Made by a program: the position numbers and the translations under genes. The notes below the pieces were generated by a model. The model was not told the DNA's origin. It ran no database searches and saw only the letters and a program-made list of their open reading frames with translations. DNA of 12,797 nt from NCBI GenBank assembly GCA_904502135.1, contig CAJGDE010000057.1, forward strand, positions 1-12,797. The letters are read 5' to 3'. Shown in pieces: positions 1-8,345 of this stretch (the first letter of the stretch is position 1; each line of letters opens with the position of its first letter). The stretch comes from Kiritimatiellia bacterium. GTDB taxonomy: Bacteria; Verrucomicrobiota; Kiritimatiellia; RFP12; UBA1067.

Positions 1-1
1 G

Positions 2-241
2 TATCTTACTAATACCATCGGTGTTACGGGACTTCCGGACGATCTTTCGACCTACGAAAAGCGTATGCAGGCGGTAAATGCCATTAAGGAGAAACTTGAG
101 GCGATGACGCAGCAGGCTCAGGAGGATATGATCGACCTTCAAACTCTTATCAACCGCCGCGATATGACATTTAACACATCGTCGAACATCGTTAAGGCGA
201 TGGGTAATTCAAAAAACAATTCTGCAGGGAAGATGATTTGA
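2..241 (+). CDS. C-terminal fragment of an EspA/SseB-like T3SS filament or translocon protein (5' end outside window)
   Basis: An open frame runs from the window edge to TGA at 239-241 and gives 79 residues of a protein whose start lies upstream. Seen directly: a segment YLTNTIGVTGLP followed by a long hydrophilic helix with heptad-like spacing (KEKLEAMTQQAQEDMIDLQT) and a polar tail ending in KMI. EspA of enteropathogenic E. coli and SseB of Salmonella SPI-2 have a similar arrangement: a short I-T-(I/V)-x-G-I segment and then a C-terminal coiled-coil helix that packs the extracellular filament. That match is from memory and is weak at the residue level. The following CesT-type chaperone gene, 23 bases downstream, supports a T3SS role. 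If correct, the protein would be secreted and form the filament or tip linking the needle to the host membrane. It could instead be another coiled-coil T3SS protein, such as a translocator. Confidence 0.5.
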   Translation, partial: YLTNTIGVTGLPDDLSTYEKRMQAVNAIKEKLEAMTQQAQEDMIDLQTLINRRDMTFNTSSNIVKAMGNSKNNSAGKMI

Positions 242-264
242 GGAATTTAAGAAAGCGAGTGAAA

Positions 265-711
265 ATGGAAAAAGCTAAATTGTTAATCAATGAACTTGCG
301 GAATTGACTTCTACGGAAATCAATTTTACAGCAGATAACATTTGCGAAATCGTCGTAGAAGATCGTCTGATTCTTTTGCGCTACCGTCCCGAAGATGACG
401 ATTGGCTTTATTTCGGGGTTGTATTCGAGAGTGAAGAGCTTTCGCGTGAAATCCTTGAAAAGGCGCTTTCGTTCAATCTTTTCGGTGCTGAGACTTTAGG
501 GCTGCATCTTGGAAGGTTTAATCAATCTTTGATTCTTTCTGGTACGAGCGAAATGGAGGGCTTAAACGCAGAAACTCTCGCTCAGAAACTCCTGTTCTTA
601 GCGCGTCAGATAAATGTTCTTTCTGAAAAGTTAGGTGATAATGAATCATCGCAAGAAGAATCAATATCAGTTGTATCTTCTCCTTTAGATACAGTATTTA
701 TGCAAGTTTAA
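265..711 (+). CDS. Class I type III secretion chaperone (CesT/Tir chaperone family)
   Basis: The 148-residue product is small, acidic and soluble. It has the family's order: an N-terminal helix (MEKAKLLINELAEL), a beta-rich middle with a hydrophobic strand pair (DRLILLRYRPEDDDWLYFGVVF, about residues 33-55), a helix-strand unit, then the typical end segment LILSGTSEMEGLNAETLAQ and a long amphipathic helix. Family length is usually about 120-160 residues. Such chaperones are cytosolic dimers that hold the N-terminal part of effectors partly unfolded and bring them to the secretion ATPase. A serine- and glutamate-rich tail of about 20 residues extends past the usual end. I chose ATG 265, which starts directly at the conserved helix; TTG 238 would add nine basic residues and overlap the previous stop. 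It follows the EspA-like gene and is probably cotranscribed with it. Which protein it serves is unknown; the large downstream proteins are candidates. Confidence 0.8.
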   Translation: MEKAKLLINELAELTSTEINFTADNICEIVVEDRLILLRYRPEDDDWLYFGVVFESEELSREILEKALSFNLFGAETLGLHLGRFNQSLILSGTSEMEGLNAETLAQKLLFLARQINVLSEKLGDNESSQEESISVVSSPLDTVFMQV

Positions 712-751
712 GCAGAAGCAATCGCTATGAGTCAGACCGAAATTTTTGTTG

Positions 752-839
752 TTCGTCCTAAAAAAAGTGCAAAACGACTTCTGGATTCGTCCATAAAAAG
801 TGCAAAACTATACCAATATTCGTCTATAAAAAGTGCAAA
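752..839 (+). repeat. Three direct repeats, 33-34 bases apart, upstream of the ATPase gene
   Basis: The core TTCGTCyATAAAAAGTGC, followed by AAA(A), occurs at 752-774 (with one extra A and a T/A difference), 786-807 and 819-839. Repeat starts are 34 and 33 bases apart, close to three helical turns, so the copies would lie on one face of the DNA. The array sits between the chaperone stop and the -35 region of the ATPase promoter. It could be a set of binding sites for an autoregulator, or a recognition array for whatever moved this segment. It is not palindromic. Confidence 0.85.
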
Positions 840-844
840 TGGTA

Positions 845-874
845 TTGATTAACAACGCATGATTGTGATATAAT
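845..874 (+). promoter_or_regulatory. Sigma70-type promoter with extended -10 for the ATPase gene
   Basis: A -35-like TTGATT at 845-850 and a perfect TATAAT at 869-874 are separated by 18 bases. TG at 866-867 one base before the -10 makes it an extended -10 promoter. The ATPase start is 28 bases after the -10. The 16-base stretch CGCATGATTGTGATAT (856-871) recurs exactly at 11278-11293. The promoter probably also drives the large genes downstream, since no terminator is visible. Confidence 0.7.
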
Positions 875-902
875 GTGTTAAAAACTTTACAAGACGAGGA
901 TT

Positions 903-2210
903 ATGGATAGATTTGCGATAGAAAAATTAAATAAGTGGCGACAGGGCCCTGATCGGAAGCCTTTGGTGCTTGCTGGTGCGAGGCAGGTTGGGAAGACCTG
1001 GCTTTTGAAATCCTTTGGACAAAAGGAATTTTCGAATATCGCGTATGTGGCATTTGACGGTAATCCAGAACTTGTAGATTTTTTCAAAGGTGGATATTCC
1101 GATATTAAACGCCTTATTACGGGACTACAGGCCGCTACTGGTGTGACGATTGTTCCAAATGAGACGCTTATTGTTTTTGATGAAGTGCAACTTTGTTCCG
1201 AGGCACTCACATCGCTTAAGTATTGGCAGGAAAACGCGAGCGAGTATGCCGTTGTTGCAGCGGGATCGCTACTGGGGCTACATCTTCAAGCGGGCAGTGG
1301 ATATCCAGTCGGGAAAACTGATTCGATGACGCTCTATCCAATGAGCTTCGGGGAATTTCTTTTGGCTGTTGGAGAAGGCGGGCTTTGGGAGATTTTAAAT
1401 TCAGATGATAGAAAAAATTACGGCTCGTTTGCCTCGCGTTTAACTGAACTGCTGAAGATTTATTTTATCGTTGGCGGAATGCCAGCGGCGGTGACGGCTT
1501 TTCTCCGCAATCGTAATCCCGCTGATGCGAGAGATGTTCAACTTGGGATTCTTTCAGATTATGACCGCGATTTTGCGAAACATGTTCCGAAAAATCAATT
1601 ATCGAGGATTCGCTCGCTCTGGCGCTCATTGCCAGTTCATCTTGCAAAGGAAGATAAGCGGTTTGTTGCATCTGCTGTCTCTGGCGTGAAGCAGGCGCGG
1701 GATTTGCGCGATCCGTTTGTCTGGCTGGAAAGTGCCGCTCTTGCGTATCGTGTATGGAATGTAACAAAACCGGCAATTCCGCTTGCAGCCTATCAAAATC
1801 ATCTTTTTAAATTTTTTGGATTGGATGTCGGGCTACTCGCCGCGCAGTCATCAATTCCGGTCAAGGCGCTTTTGGAAGGGAATAGGCTGTTTACCGAATT
1901 TAAGGGTGCTCTTGTAGAGCAATATGTTCAGCAGGAACTGCGTGCATCGTGTGAGATGAATCCATTTTACTGGTCGCGTTCCGACTCGCAAGCTGAGGTT
2001 GACTTTGTTGTTGAAAGTGATGACGGACCTGTGCCGATAGAAGCGAAAGCAGAACGCAATGTCAAGGCGAAAAGCCTTGGCGTGTTCAGAGAAAAATTTG
2101 CGCCTCCCATTGCGGTTAGGACATCGCTATCTCCTTATTCGAGAACGGACGGGCTCGTTGATATTCCGCTTTATGCATTGTCAACATTAAAAACGGAGCT
2201 TGTATCTTAA
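903..2210 (+). CDS. AAA+ ATPase with DUF4143 and PD-(D/E)XK-like C-terminal region
   Basis: The 435-residue product matches the widespread AAA_14/DUF4143 family in length and order. Walker A is GARQVGKT at residues 25-32 (Lys31), preceded by the family-typical W-(x6)-KPLVL. Walker B is TLIVFDEVQ with Asp93-Glu94. A sensor-1-like strand YAVVAAGS lies near residues 115-123. The DUF4143 region begins around DYDRDFAKHVPKNQL (about residue 220). The C-terminal end has E365-V-D367 and then E380-A-K382, the spacing of a PD-(D/E)XK nuclease-type fold; whether it cuts DNA is unknown. Members are common and often multicopy, with no settled cellular role. The start is supported by the conserved N-terminus; GAGGA at 896-900 is only two bases before ATG, an unusually short spacing. 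The gene has its own promoter and repeats inside an otherwise T3SS-like gene set, so I infer it is a passenger and not a secretion ATPase. The T3SS ATPase (SctN) is an F1-type protein and looks different. Confidence 0.9.
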   Translation: MDRFAIEKLNKWRQGPDRKPLVLAGARQVGKTWLLKSFGQKEFSNIAYVAFDGNPELVDFFKGGYSDIKRLITGLQAATGVTIVPNETLIVFDEVQLCSEALTSLKYWQENASEYAVVAAGSLLGLHLQAGSGYPVGKTDSMTLYPMSFGEFLLAVGEGGLWEILNSDDRKNYGSFASRLTELLKIYFIVGGMPAAVTAFLRNRNPADARDVQLGILSDYDRDFAKHVPKNQLSRIRSLWRSLPVHLAKEDKRFVASAVSGVKQARDLRDPFVWLESAALAYRVWNVTKPAIPLAAYQNHLFKFFGLDVGLLAAQSSIPVKALLEGNRLFTEFKGALVEQYVQQELRASCEMNPFYWSRSDSQAEVDFVVESDDGPVPIEAKAERNVKAKSLGVFREKFAPPIAVRTSLSPYSRTDGLVDIPLYALSTLKTELVS

Positions 2211-2249
2211 AGGTGCGCTAATGATTTGAACGAAAGGAATCTGCAGGCA

Positions 2250-5200
2250 ATGAATCTCGGTGAACTTAGGCTTTTTCAGTCAGCGGTTAACATGCACAGC
2301 GCTGTCGATGCAAATGCGCGTGTTGGCATATCAAATCAAGAAGAGAGAGGCCTTGCCGGTCGAAATGTTGTGCTGCTTAAGTCCGATTCCTCAAAGAGCG
2401 AGGATAATACAGAAGTGCGTCGCGCATTCAAGACGGCGTTGACGAAAGCGTTCAATGTCTCGCGTCTTGACGATCTTCCGGATGATGTTAAAAAGGTGCT
2501 TAAAATCAGCGATTTCAAGGAGTCTAAAGATGGCGGTATTGCGAGCACACGGCCGCTGACGATGCGGCGCATCCGCGCGGTGATGGGCGCCGTGCAGAAC
2601 CACGCAAAGGCGGCGGCGAGCGATGTTCATGAGCGTACAGCAATCGATACCGCGTTTGCGTCAGGTCTTCAAGATACGACGGTTGTCGAAGATGTGTTTA
2701 GGCGTTTGAATATCGCTTCCGGGCGTCAGCCTATGAAGATACAGATGCCGCTCCATGACAAGGAGGTTGATGTTCCGTTGTCGGCACTCTCGGCATACAC
2801 GAAAGGAATCTCCGCTGAAAATCTGCCTGTAGAGGTTGATCGGTTGAAAGAAACCCTGGAGTCGGATCTCAGGGCCGGGCGCGAAATCTATCTGCAGCTC
2901 ATGTCGGGGCGGACGGCTACGGATTCGCCCGCCGCTCAGCGCACCTTGCGCCTTTATCTTTCTTTTGCGGCATTGGCAAATGGGAAAGGGCTTTCGAGCC
3001 GTGTAATCTCCGTTCCCGATCCGGAAGGGAGATTGGCCGCCTATCTCAACGGGAAAGCGAATGTTGTCAGCGTAGCGGCCAATGACACCATTACGGGATC
3101 TTCTGCCAGGTTGATGTTTGTCAGCGATCTTAATCTACCAGGTGCGCCTGTATTCCCGCGCACGCCTATGGATGTGAAGGCCCGTTATGTCTGTATAGAG
3201 AATAACCGGTTTTCATCGGATCTCCTTAAGCGCAATGCGTTCAGCGAAACAGGGATGAGCGTTTCTCAGATGTGTACGAACGTCAAGGCTGAATTTTGCC
3301 GACTTGTCGCTACCGAGGAAGATGAACTCCGCGCGGCTGTTGAGAAAGAGATCGGACGCTACGATGACAGCACAGCGGCCGGCCGTGCCGAGATCGAGAA
3401 AACGAAGGCCCGGAACGATCTTTTTGAGTATAGGTGCATGCTCAATGAATTTCTGTGCTATCTGCAATCCGACCGTGCGGATCTTGACCATCCGGAATTT
3501 AGAATCGGTGATGAAGTTGTTCTCACGCAAGATGAGATAGCGAAATTTGCAGGTGCGATAGATGCTGAATCCGTCGACCCTCAAGCCGATGCGCCGATTG
3601 CGCCGCAGGATAGACGCACCGAAATAGGCGCGCCTGAAAGTGTGGAGAGCGCTGACCAAGAGTCATCCGTTCCCACGCGCAAGTGGATTGTCGATCTGAT
3701 AGGCTCGTGTGGCGTGCATAAGATTGAAGAGGAATGCCGTGACGGAGTCCGCGCAGGTGGCAAGAGAGAATTGCAAATGGTAAATCCCCTCCAGGAGGGC
3801 TTGCGTTCGTTCTATATCTGCATGTCGCGAGGGTGTGTGCCCGGAATTACGAGGGATCACTTGCACGGTCTTACGTCTCTTCTTAGCAAGGAGATGGTGG
3901 ATGTGCCTGAGCAATGGATGCGACTATTTGAAGGGTGCGACAAGCGTCTGTTTCTCGACCTTGCCTGGTACATCAAAAGTGGATGCGTTAACGTGGATCT
4001 TGGCAGCAAGCCGATTTGGGAGGCGTTAAGGTGCGGCGTCATCAATCACAACCTGCCAGAACCGATCTGCCGGAATCTTGGTGACTTTTTTATGTATGAT
4101 CGTATAGACGATAGCTTCAGCAATCGTGTCAATGCGAGAACTTGTCTTAATGCTGCTCGTTTGACCAATGCCCGCGATCTGTCAGCCCGTGCGGCGTCGA
4201 CCATGTGGTCGTTTGGCACTCGCGATATGGGTAAGATTTTGCGCTACATTAAAGACTGCGGAAGCGACATCAACGAAATTTCAGTCGAGCAGCTGCAAAA
4301 ACTCTCGGCGATTGCAGTTTTGGCGGATAATAGGCTGGAGGATGCGCCCCTGTTTATCCAGCGCCAGACAGGCAAGCAGCCTTTAGATGTGACGACCGAC
4401 GATCTTATAAGGCTGTTCAAGCTTAAAAGCACGGATGATCTTTCAGACAAGGGAAATAAGTTTACGGGCGCGGCCAAAGATGCGGCTGACATACTCAAGG
4501 GCGATAAATTGCCGTCGATGACTTCCGCTACAGGCAAGGATGTCTTTAATTTGATTTCGGTCATGCGCGATCTTTCAGAAGGTCGTGCGGGAGATCTGAA
4601 GAGCGTGGATTTTCTCGGGCAGAAGGTTTCGTTCCGCTTGAAGGAATCGGGCGTGATGGTGTTTAATGTGGCGGGATTAGAGTTTCGTGCAGCCAAAACG
4701 GCGCGTGAATTTGTCGAGATGTTCGAAGATGACGCCCTCGGCCATGTCGGACAGTTTGGCACGCATATCGTCATGAAGATGCTGCCGCAGATACGCGGCG
4801 CCGAGCTGACGGCAGACCCTGTACTCCGCAGCCGTTCGCGCGAGTTATGCTTACGGTTCATCAAAGGCGCCATCGGCATGGATCCGTCCGCATTCGCGAG
4901 CGTCGGCACAAAAGAGCTCTTTAAGATTGCTGAAGGCGTCGCCGATGGCCGCTATCGGCTGCATACTGGAGAGGTGTCGGAAAGAGCCGTGAAGACGATG
5001 CTGGAGCGGTACATCAATCCTAGTCTCATGACGAGTGTTGAAGCTGCCGAAATGTGCAACGCGCTCGAGAATCTCGAAATTGTTCCCGTCAGTTTCACCT
5101 CACGCGTCGGACGATCCAGCGCAGATGTGTCGCTTTCGGGCAACAATGTTAAAATTGTACATGACTTCCTTTCGGATGTCGTCATTGAAGAAAACGTTCT

Positions 5201-8200
5201 TGACTTTGACAAGAGCCGTGTCGCCGACTCTGGCAATCCTGATCTGCGTGTAGTCGGCATCATGCGAAAGCATGTCAAGGCGCTCGTCGCCCTCATTCGC
5301 GATCCGTCACTTCTCGCGACATTCCCTATGGCCGTTTCCGGCGGTTTTTATGACGCGTTCGCTTTTGTAAGTGAATCCCTGTCGGAGTCGCTTCTGCGCA
5401 CCGTCTCGGACGAGATGCTGGAGGAGATTATTTTGTTTCTTCTCAATACCGCTGAAAAGCCGCAAGGCGAATGGGCATCGTCCGTTGATGTTTATGTTGA
5501 AACGGCGGCAGCGAATCCTGTGGCCCGTACCATGGGTAGCGCAGCCTTGCTCGCCGCGCTTCACAAACTGACCGCTGGTCTAGACGGGTTTGAAAGCCGC
5601 ATCGATCAATGTGTGCGCACAGCGATGGGAGAGATTCAAGAGGCGATTGCGCAGGCTTTTGAAGGGGTAGCTTCTAAACCGGCAGGCACATCGGCTGATC
5701 CGATTTGGGCCATGGAGCTTGAAGAGATTGCCGCCGAATCTATGACGGATGTTTCAGGAGGATACGGCAGGTTTATGAAGAATGTCCTTTCCGCCTATTT
5801 TGCAAAGTCATCTATCCAGGAGCAGCGCAGAATGGTGGCAAGCATGATTCGTCAAACAGATTCAGAGTCTTCACAGGCGAAGATGTTGGGAGGGTTGTTC
5901 AAGGGAGCAGGGCCTCTTCTGCAGAAGATGCTTCAGGGAGTGCCGCCTGGGGCTCTTGGCGCTGAAATGGCTGAAGCGTTGCAGGATGTGAAGTCCAACC
6001 TTCTGCCGATTCCGGATGTGTTCGTGAAGGCAGGCCTTAATAGCATCATTGAACGCTCTCAGGGGCGGATTAAATCAATTGAAGTTACGCGTTCGCTTGG
6101 GGCGGCATCGGTGGGACAGGCCTTTCTGTGCCGGATGGTCACGGACGAAAATCCTCAAGGCGAGGAATGCGTGGTGAAGCTTCTCAGGCCGACGGTCAAG
6201 ACGGCTATTGCCCGGGAGAGGGTGATATTTGAAGCGGCCGCCTCCGACGTTCCGGGAATGTCGCAGACATTCGCCGGGCAGCTTGCCCGAATCATGGAAG
6301 AGTTGGACTTTACTCTCGAGGCCTCCAACATCAACTTCGGGCGCAATGTCTATGAGAGCCCGATGTACTTCAGCCAGAAAAGCGTTTTTGACAGCAGTAC
6401 ACAATCGGTTTTCATGGACGATATCCATTCGATGGAGGTGCACCCGCTGGCGACGCCAACGATGGATTGTCTCGTTCTCAAAAAAGCGCCGGGCGAAACG
6501 TACGACCGATATATGGCGTCCGTGCGTGAGAAGATCGGCGAGGTGAAAGGTCAGTTAAACAGTGCCTTGCAGGCAACGAACATCGTTCAGTTGTTTCAGT
6601 TGAAGGATTCACTTGACACACTTTATGGCCAAGTTCTCAAGCGTCAGAAATACCTCGTTGATTTGACGAAAAAATGGGTGCAGGAGGGGCTTTTCGGTAA
6701 CGGGTTCTATCATGGTGATCTCCATGCCGGGAACATCATGACTGACGGCGAGGGGCTGACAGTTATTGATTTCGGAAATGCCACGCATCTGACTGACCTG
6801 GAACGCGCCAATGTGCTTAAAATGATAACTGCGGCTCAAGTCGGGTGGAACGACATGTTTGAGTCGTCCTTTAGAGAACTTCTGACGGATAAGGGACGCG
6901 CGGACTTTGATCTGGCCAATAAAGACAAGGCCATTACGAAGGATCTTGCAGAAGTCCTTCATAGGGGCTCGTTATCGGATATCGGCATGCGCATCTCGGC
7001 GGCTCTGCAACTTCTGCAAAAGCACGGTATTGAAGTGCCCGGTTCAATCTACAACTTCAACCAATGTCAAATGCGCTTAGGCGGCACGGTGAATGAAATG
7101 TGCGATTTGCTGGACGAGATATCAACGCTGATGTCGCAGATGTCACTTCCTCCTGTGCAGGAGCCGGTTGATAGGGGCGATGGAACTGCGCATCCCGCAG
7201 GTGAGGTGACGAGAGATGTGTTTTCGTTGATAGCCAATGTTATGAATGCGTTTGGATCTGATCGATTAGGTCCCGCTATTGAGGCGTTTGGGAGAATTGT
7301 CAATCAGCTTAAAAGCGATCATCAGAGCGAAGGATCCATAACGAATAGATGGACGGAAGAATTTAGAAACGAAAATTTGCGCCAAGCACTCATTGAACCG
7401 TTCATTGAGACGCTCACACAGATTCCTGGTCTTGATTCCAGGACGAAACAAGAAATGACTGATTTCAGTGAAAGGATTAAATCTTCTTACAATGCATTTA
7501 AAAATGCCCTCCCGGGTGAAGAACCTGAGAGCATTCTGAATGGCGAACTGATCCCGGTAATCAAGTTGGCGCTCGACAATATATGGACAAGTGCAAAATC
7601 CATCAGAGGATTGTCCGCTTCCAGTCAGAAGCCAACTTCGTTCCTCTCTTCTGTAGGGGAAAGTATTTCGGGAAGTCTTTACACGGTCCGAACGACATTA
7701 GGAAACAAGAAGTCTCTTGATCTTATGTCCGATATGAACGCTCGGGAGCGCTGGGAGAAAGAGCGCGAGGAGCGGACGAAGGAGAGCGATCGCCGCGTTG
7801 AGGCGTATTTCAATGTGAACAGCAGCCTTTCGTGTCTGTCGATGCCTGACAGCAGAGAGCTCCAACGCATACAGAAGGTCGTCAAAGAGTCGACCCTCCG
7901 TCTGCACTTGCCGTTCGACCTTCCGGGAATTGACGGAAAAACCGATTGGCGTGGGAATGATAAGAGCCGTAAGAGGGTGTATGAAGCTCTCCATGTTGTC
8001 GTCAAAAAACTTGTTTCTGAGCTCGAAAGCAAGAATGTGCTCAACAAGCAGACGCCTATCGGAACACGTATGAGCGCAGTTTCAATTGCGATGCAGTACC
8101 TTGTTGATCGCGAAGGCGGTCTTTTTGAGGCGTTCGCAGGCGCTGACAGCAGTGAGAAGCAGCGTATTCTGGATGAAGTCAACGCCTATAACGACAACTT

Positions 8201-8306
8201 GCGGACAGAGGCGGAAGAAGAGGATCGCATGCACAACCAATGCGTATTGGCGGCGGTTGAATTCCTTTTCACCGGCGGCGGAAGGATAGCGGCGCAGAAC
8301 GAATAA
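2250..8306 (+). CDS. Giant protein (~2,018 aa) with UbiB/AarF (ABC1) atypical kinase core; putative T3SS effector
   Basis: The protein is soluble, with no signal peptide or membrane span. Residues 1-130 include a segment with RPLTMRRIRAVM; an acidic, Pro-rich linker lies near 438-478; then come long helical regions of unknown type. A complete ABC1/UbiB kinase core follows: a degenerate KxGQ motif (K1226-M-L-Q1229), the Ala-rich nucleotide loop SLGAASVGQ (1282-1290), the ATP-binding lysine in VVKLLRP (K1310), the ELDFTLEASN helix (1351-1360), the catalytic loop HGDLHAGN (H1488, D1490, N1495) and the metal-binding DFG (D1507). All expected catalytic residues are present, so ATP binding and phosphotransfer or ATPase activity are plausible. 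Known UbiB proteins are about 500-550 residues, usually membrane-anchored and linked to quinone synthesis; this one lacks the anchor and is four times longer. About 460 residues follow the kinase, including a charged helix (RERWEKEREERTKE). Alternative start TTG 2226 adds eight residues; ATG 2250 has AAAGGA at 2233-2238. The effector role is inferred from context. Confidence 0.8.
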   Translation: MNLGELRLFQSAVNMHSAVDANARVGISNQEERGLAGRNVVLLKSDSSKSEDNTEVRRAFKTALTKAFNVSRLDDLPDDVKKVLKISDFKESKDGGIASTRPLTMRRIRAVMGAVQNHAKAAASDVHERTAIDTAFASGLQDTTVVEDVFRRLNIASGRQPMKIQMPLHDKEVDVPLSALSAYTKGISAENLPVEVDRLKETLESDLRAGREIYLQLMSGRTATDSPAAQRTLRLYLSFAALANGKGLSSRVISVPDPEGRLAAYLNGKANVVSVAANDTITGSSARLMFVSDLNLPGAPVFPRTPMDVKARYVCIENNRFSSDLLKRNAFSETGMSVSQMCTNVKAEFCRLVATEEDELRAAVEKEIGRYDDSTAAGRAEIEKTKARNDLFEYRCMLNEFLCYLQSDRADLDHPEFRIGDEVVLTQDEIAKFAGAIDAESVDPQADAPIAPQDRRTEIGAPESVESADQESSVPTRKWIVDLIGSCGVHKIEEECRDGVRAGGKRELQMVNPLQEGLRSFYICMSRGCVPGITRDHLHGLTSLLSKEMVDVPEQWMRLFEGCDKRLFLDLAWYIKSGCVNVDLGSKPIWEALRCGVINHNLPEPICRNLGDFFMYDRIDDSFSNRVNARTCLNAARLTNARDLSARAASTMWSFGTRDMGKILRYIKDCGSDINEISVEQLQKLSAIAVLADNRLEDAPLFIQRQTGKQPLDVTTDDLIRLFKLKSTDDLSDKGNKFTGAAKDAADILKGDKLPSMTSATGKDVFNLISVMRDLSEGRAGDLKSVDFLGQKVSFRLKESGVMVFNVAGLEFRAAKTAREFVEMFEDDALGHVGQFGTHIVMKMLPQIRGAELTADPVLRSRSRELCLRFIKGAIGMDPSAFASVGTKELFKIAEGVADGRYRLHTGEVSERAVKTMLERYINPSLMTSVEAAEMCNALENLEIVPVSFTSRVGRSSADVSLSGNNVKIVHDFLSDVVIEENVLDFDKSRVADSGNPDLRVVGIMRKHVKALVALIRDPSLLATFPMAVSGGFYDAFAFVSESLSESLLRTVSDEMLEEIILFLLNTAEKPQGEWASSVDVYVETAAANPVARTMGSAALLAALHKLTAGLDGFESRIDQCVRTAMGEIQEAIAQAFEGVASKPAGTSADPIWAMELEEIAAESMTDVSGGYGRFMKNVLSAYFAKSSIQEQRRMVASMIRQTDSESSQAKMLGGLFKGAGPLLQKMLQGVPPGALGAEMAEALQDVKSNLLPIPDVFVKAGLNSIIERSQGRIKSIEVTRSLGAASVGQAFLCRMVTDENPQGEECVVKLLRPTVKTAIARERVIFEAAASDVPGMSQTFAGQLARIMEELDFTLEASNINFGRNVYESPMYFSQKSVFDSSTQSVFMDDIHSMEVHPLATPTMDCLVLKKAPGETYDRYMASVREKIGEVKGQLNSALQATNIVQLFQLKDSLDTLYGQVLKRQKYLVDLTKKWVQEGLFGNGFYHGDLHAGNIMTDGEGLTVIDFGNATHLTDLERANVLKMITAAQVGWNDMFESSFRELLTDKGRADFDLANKDKAITKDLAEVLHRGSLSDIGMRISAALQLLQKHGIEVPGSIYNFNQCQMRLGGTVNEMCDLLDEISTLMSQMSLPPVQEPVDRGDGTAHPAGEVTRDVFSLIANVMNAFGSDRLGPAIEAFGRIVNQLKSDHQSEGSITNRWTEEFRNENLRQALIEPFIETLTQIPGLDSRTKQEMTDFSERIKSSYNAFKNALPGEEPESILNGELIPVIKLALDNIWTSAKSIRGLSASSQKPTSFLSSVGESISGSLYTVRTTLGNKKSLDLMSDMNARERWEKEREERTKESDRRVEAYFNVNSSLSCLSMPDSRELQRIQKVVKESTLRLHLPFDLPGIDGKTDWRGNDKSRKRVYEALHVVVKKLVSELESKNVLNKQTPIGTRMSAVSIAMQYLVDREGGLFEAFAGADSSEKQRILDEVNAYNDNLRTEAEEEDRMHNQCVLAAVEFLFTGGGRIAAQNE

Positions 8307-8345
8307 AATCTAAAAGCCTTAATCATTTGCGAAAGTAATTTATAG

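Noticed and set aside
752..839. CRISPR array
   Set aside because: Only three short units with 11-12-base gaps and no cas genes; spacers of the normal 28-40 bases are absent.
727..852. A 41-codon ORF across the triple repeat, reading three KSAK/KSAN units
   Set aside because: There is no ribosome binding site, the repeated residues simply reflect the DNA repeat, and the frame stops inside the ATPase promoter. The repeat is better explained as a DNA-level element.
903..2210. T3SS secretion ATPase (SctN)
   Set aside because: SctN is an F1-beta-like ATPase; this protein has the AAA_14/DUF4143 arrangement with a nuclease-like end.
4244..4909. Long open antisense frame (about 220 codons) inside the kinase gene
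   Set aside because: It lies wholly within a well-supported coding sequence, has low-complexity Ser/Arg/Pro-rich translation typical of a reverse-strand shadow, and no ribosome site was evident.
7679..8182. Antisense frame of about 167 codons near the end of the kinase gene
   Set aside because: Ser/Arg/Leu-rich shadow of the charged helical region on the + strand, without promoter or ribosome site.
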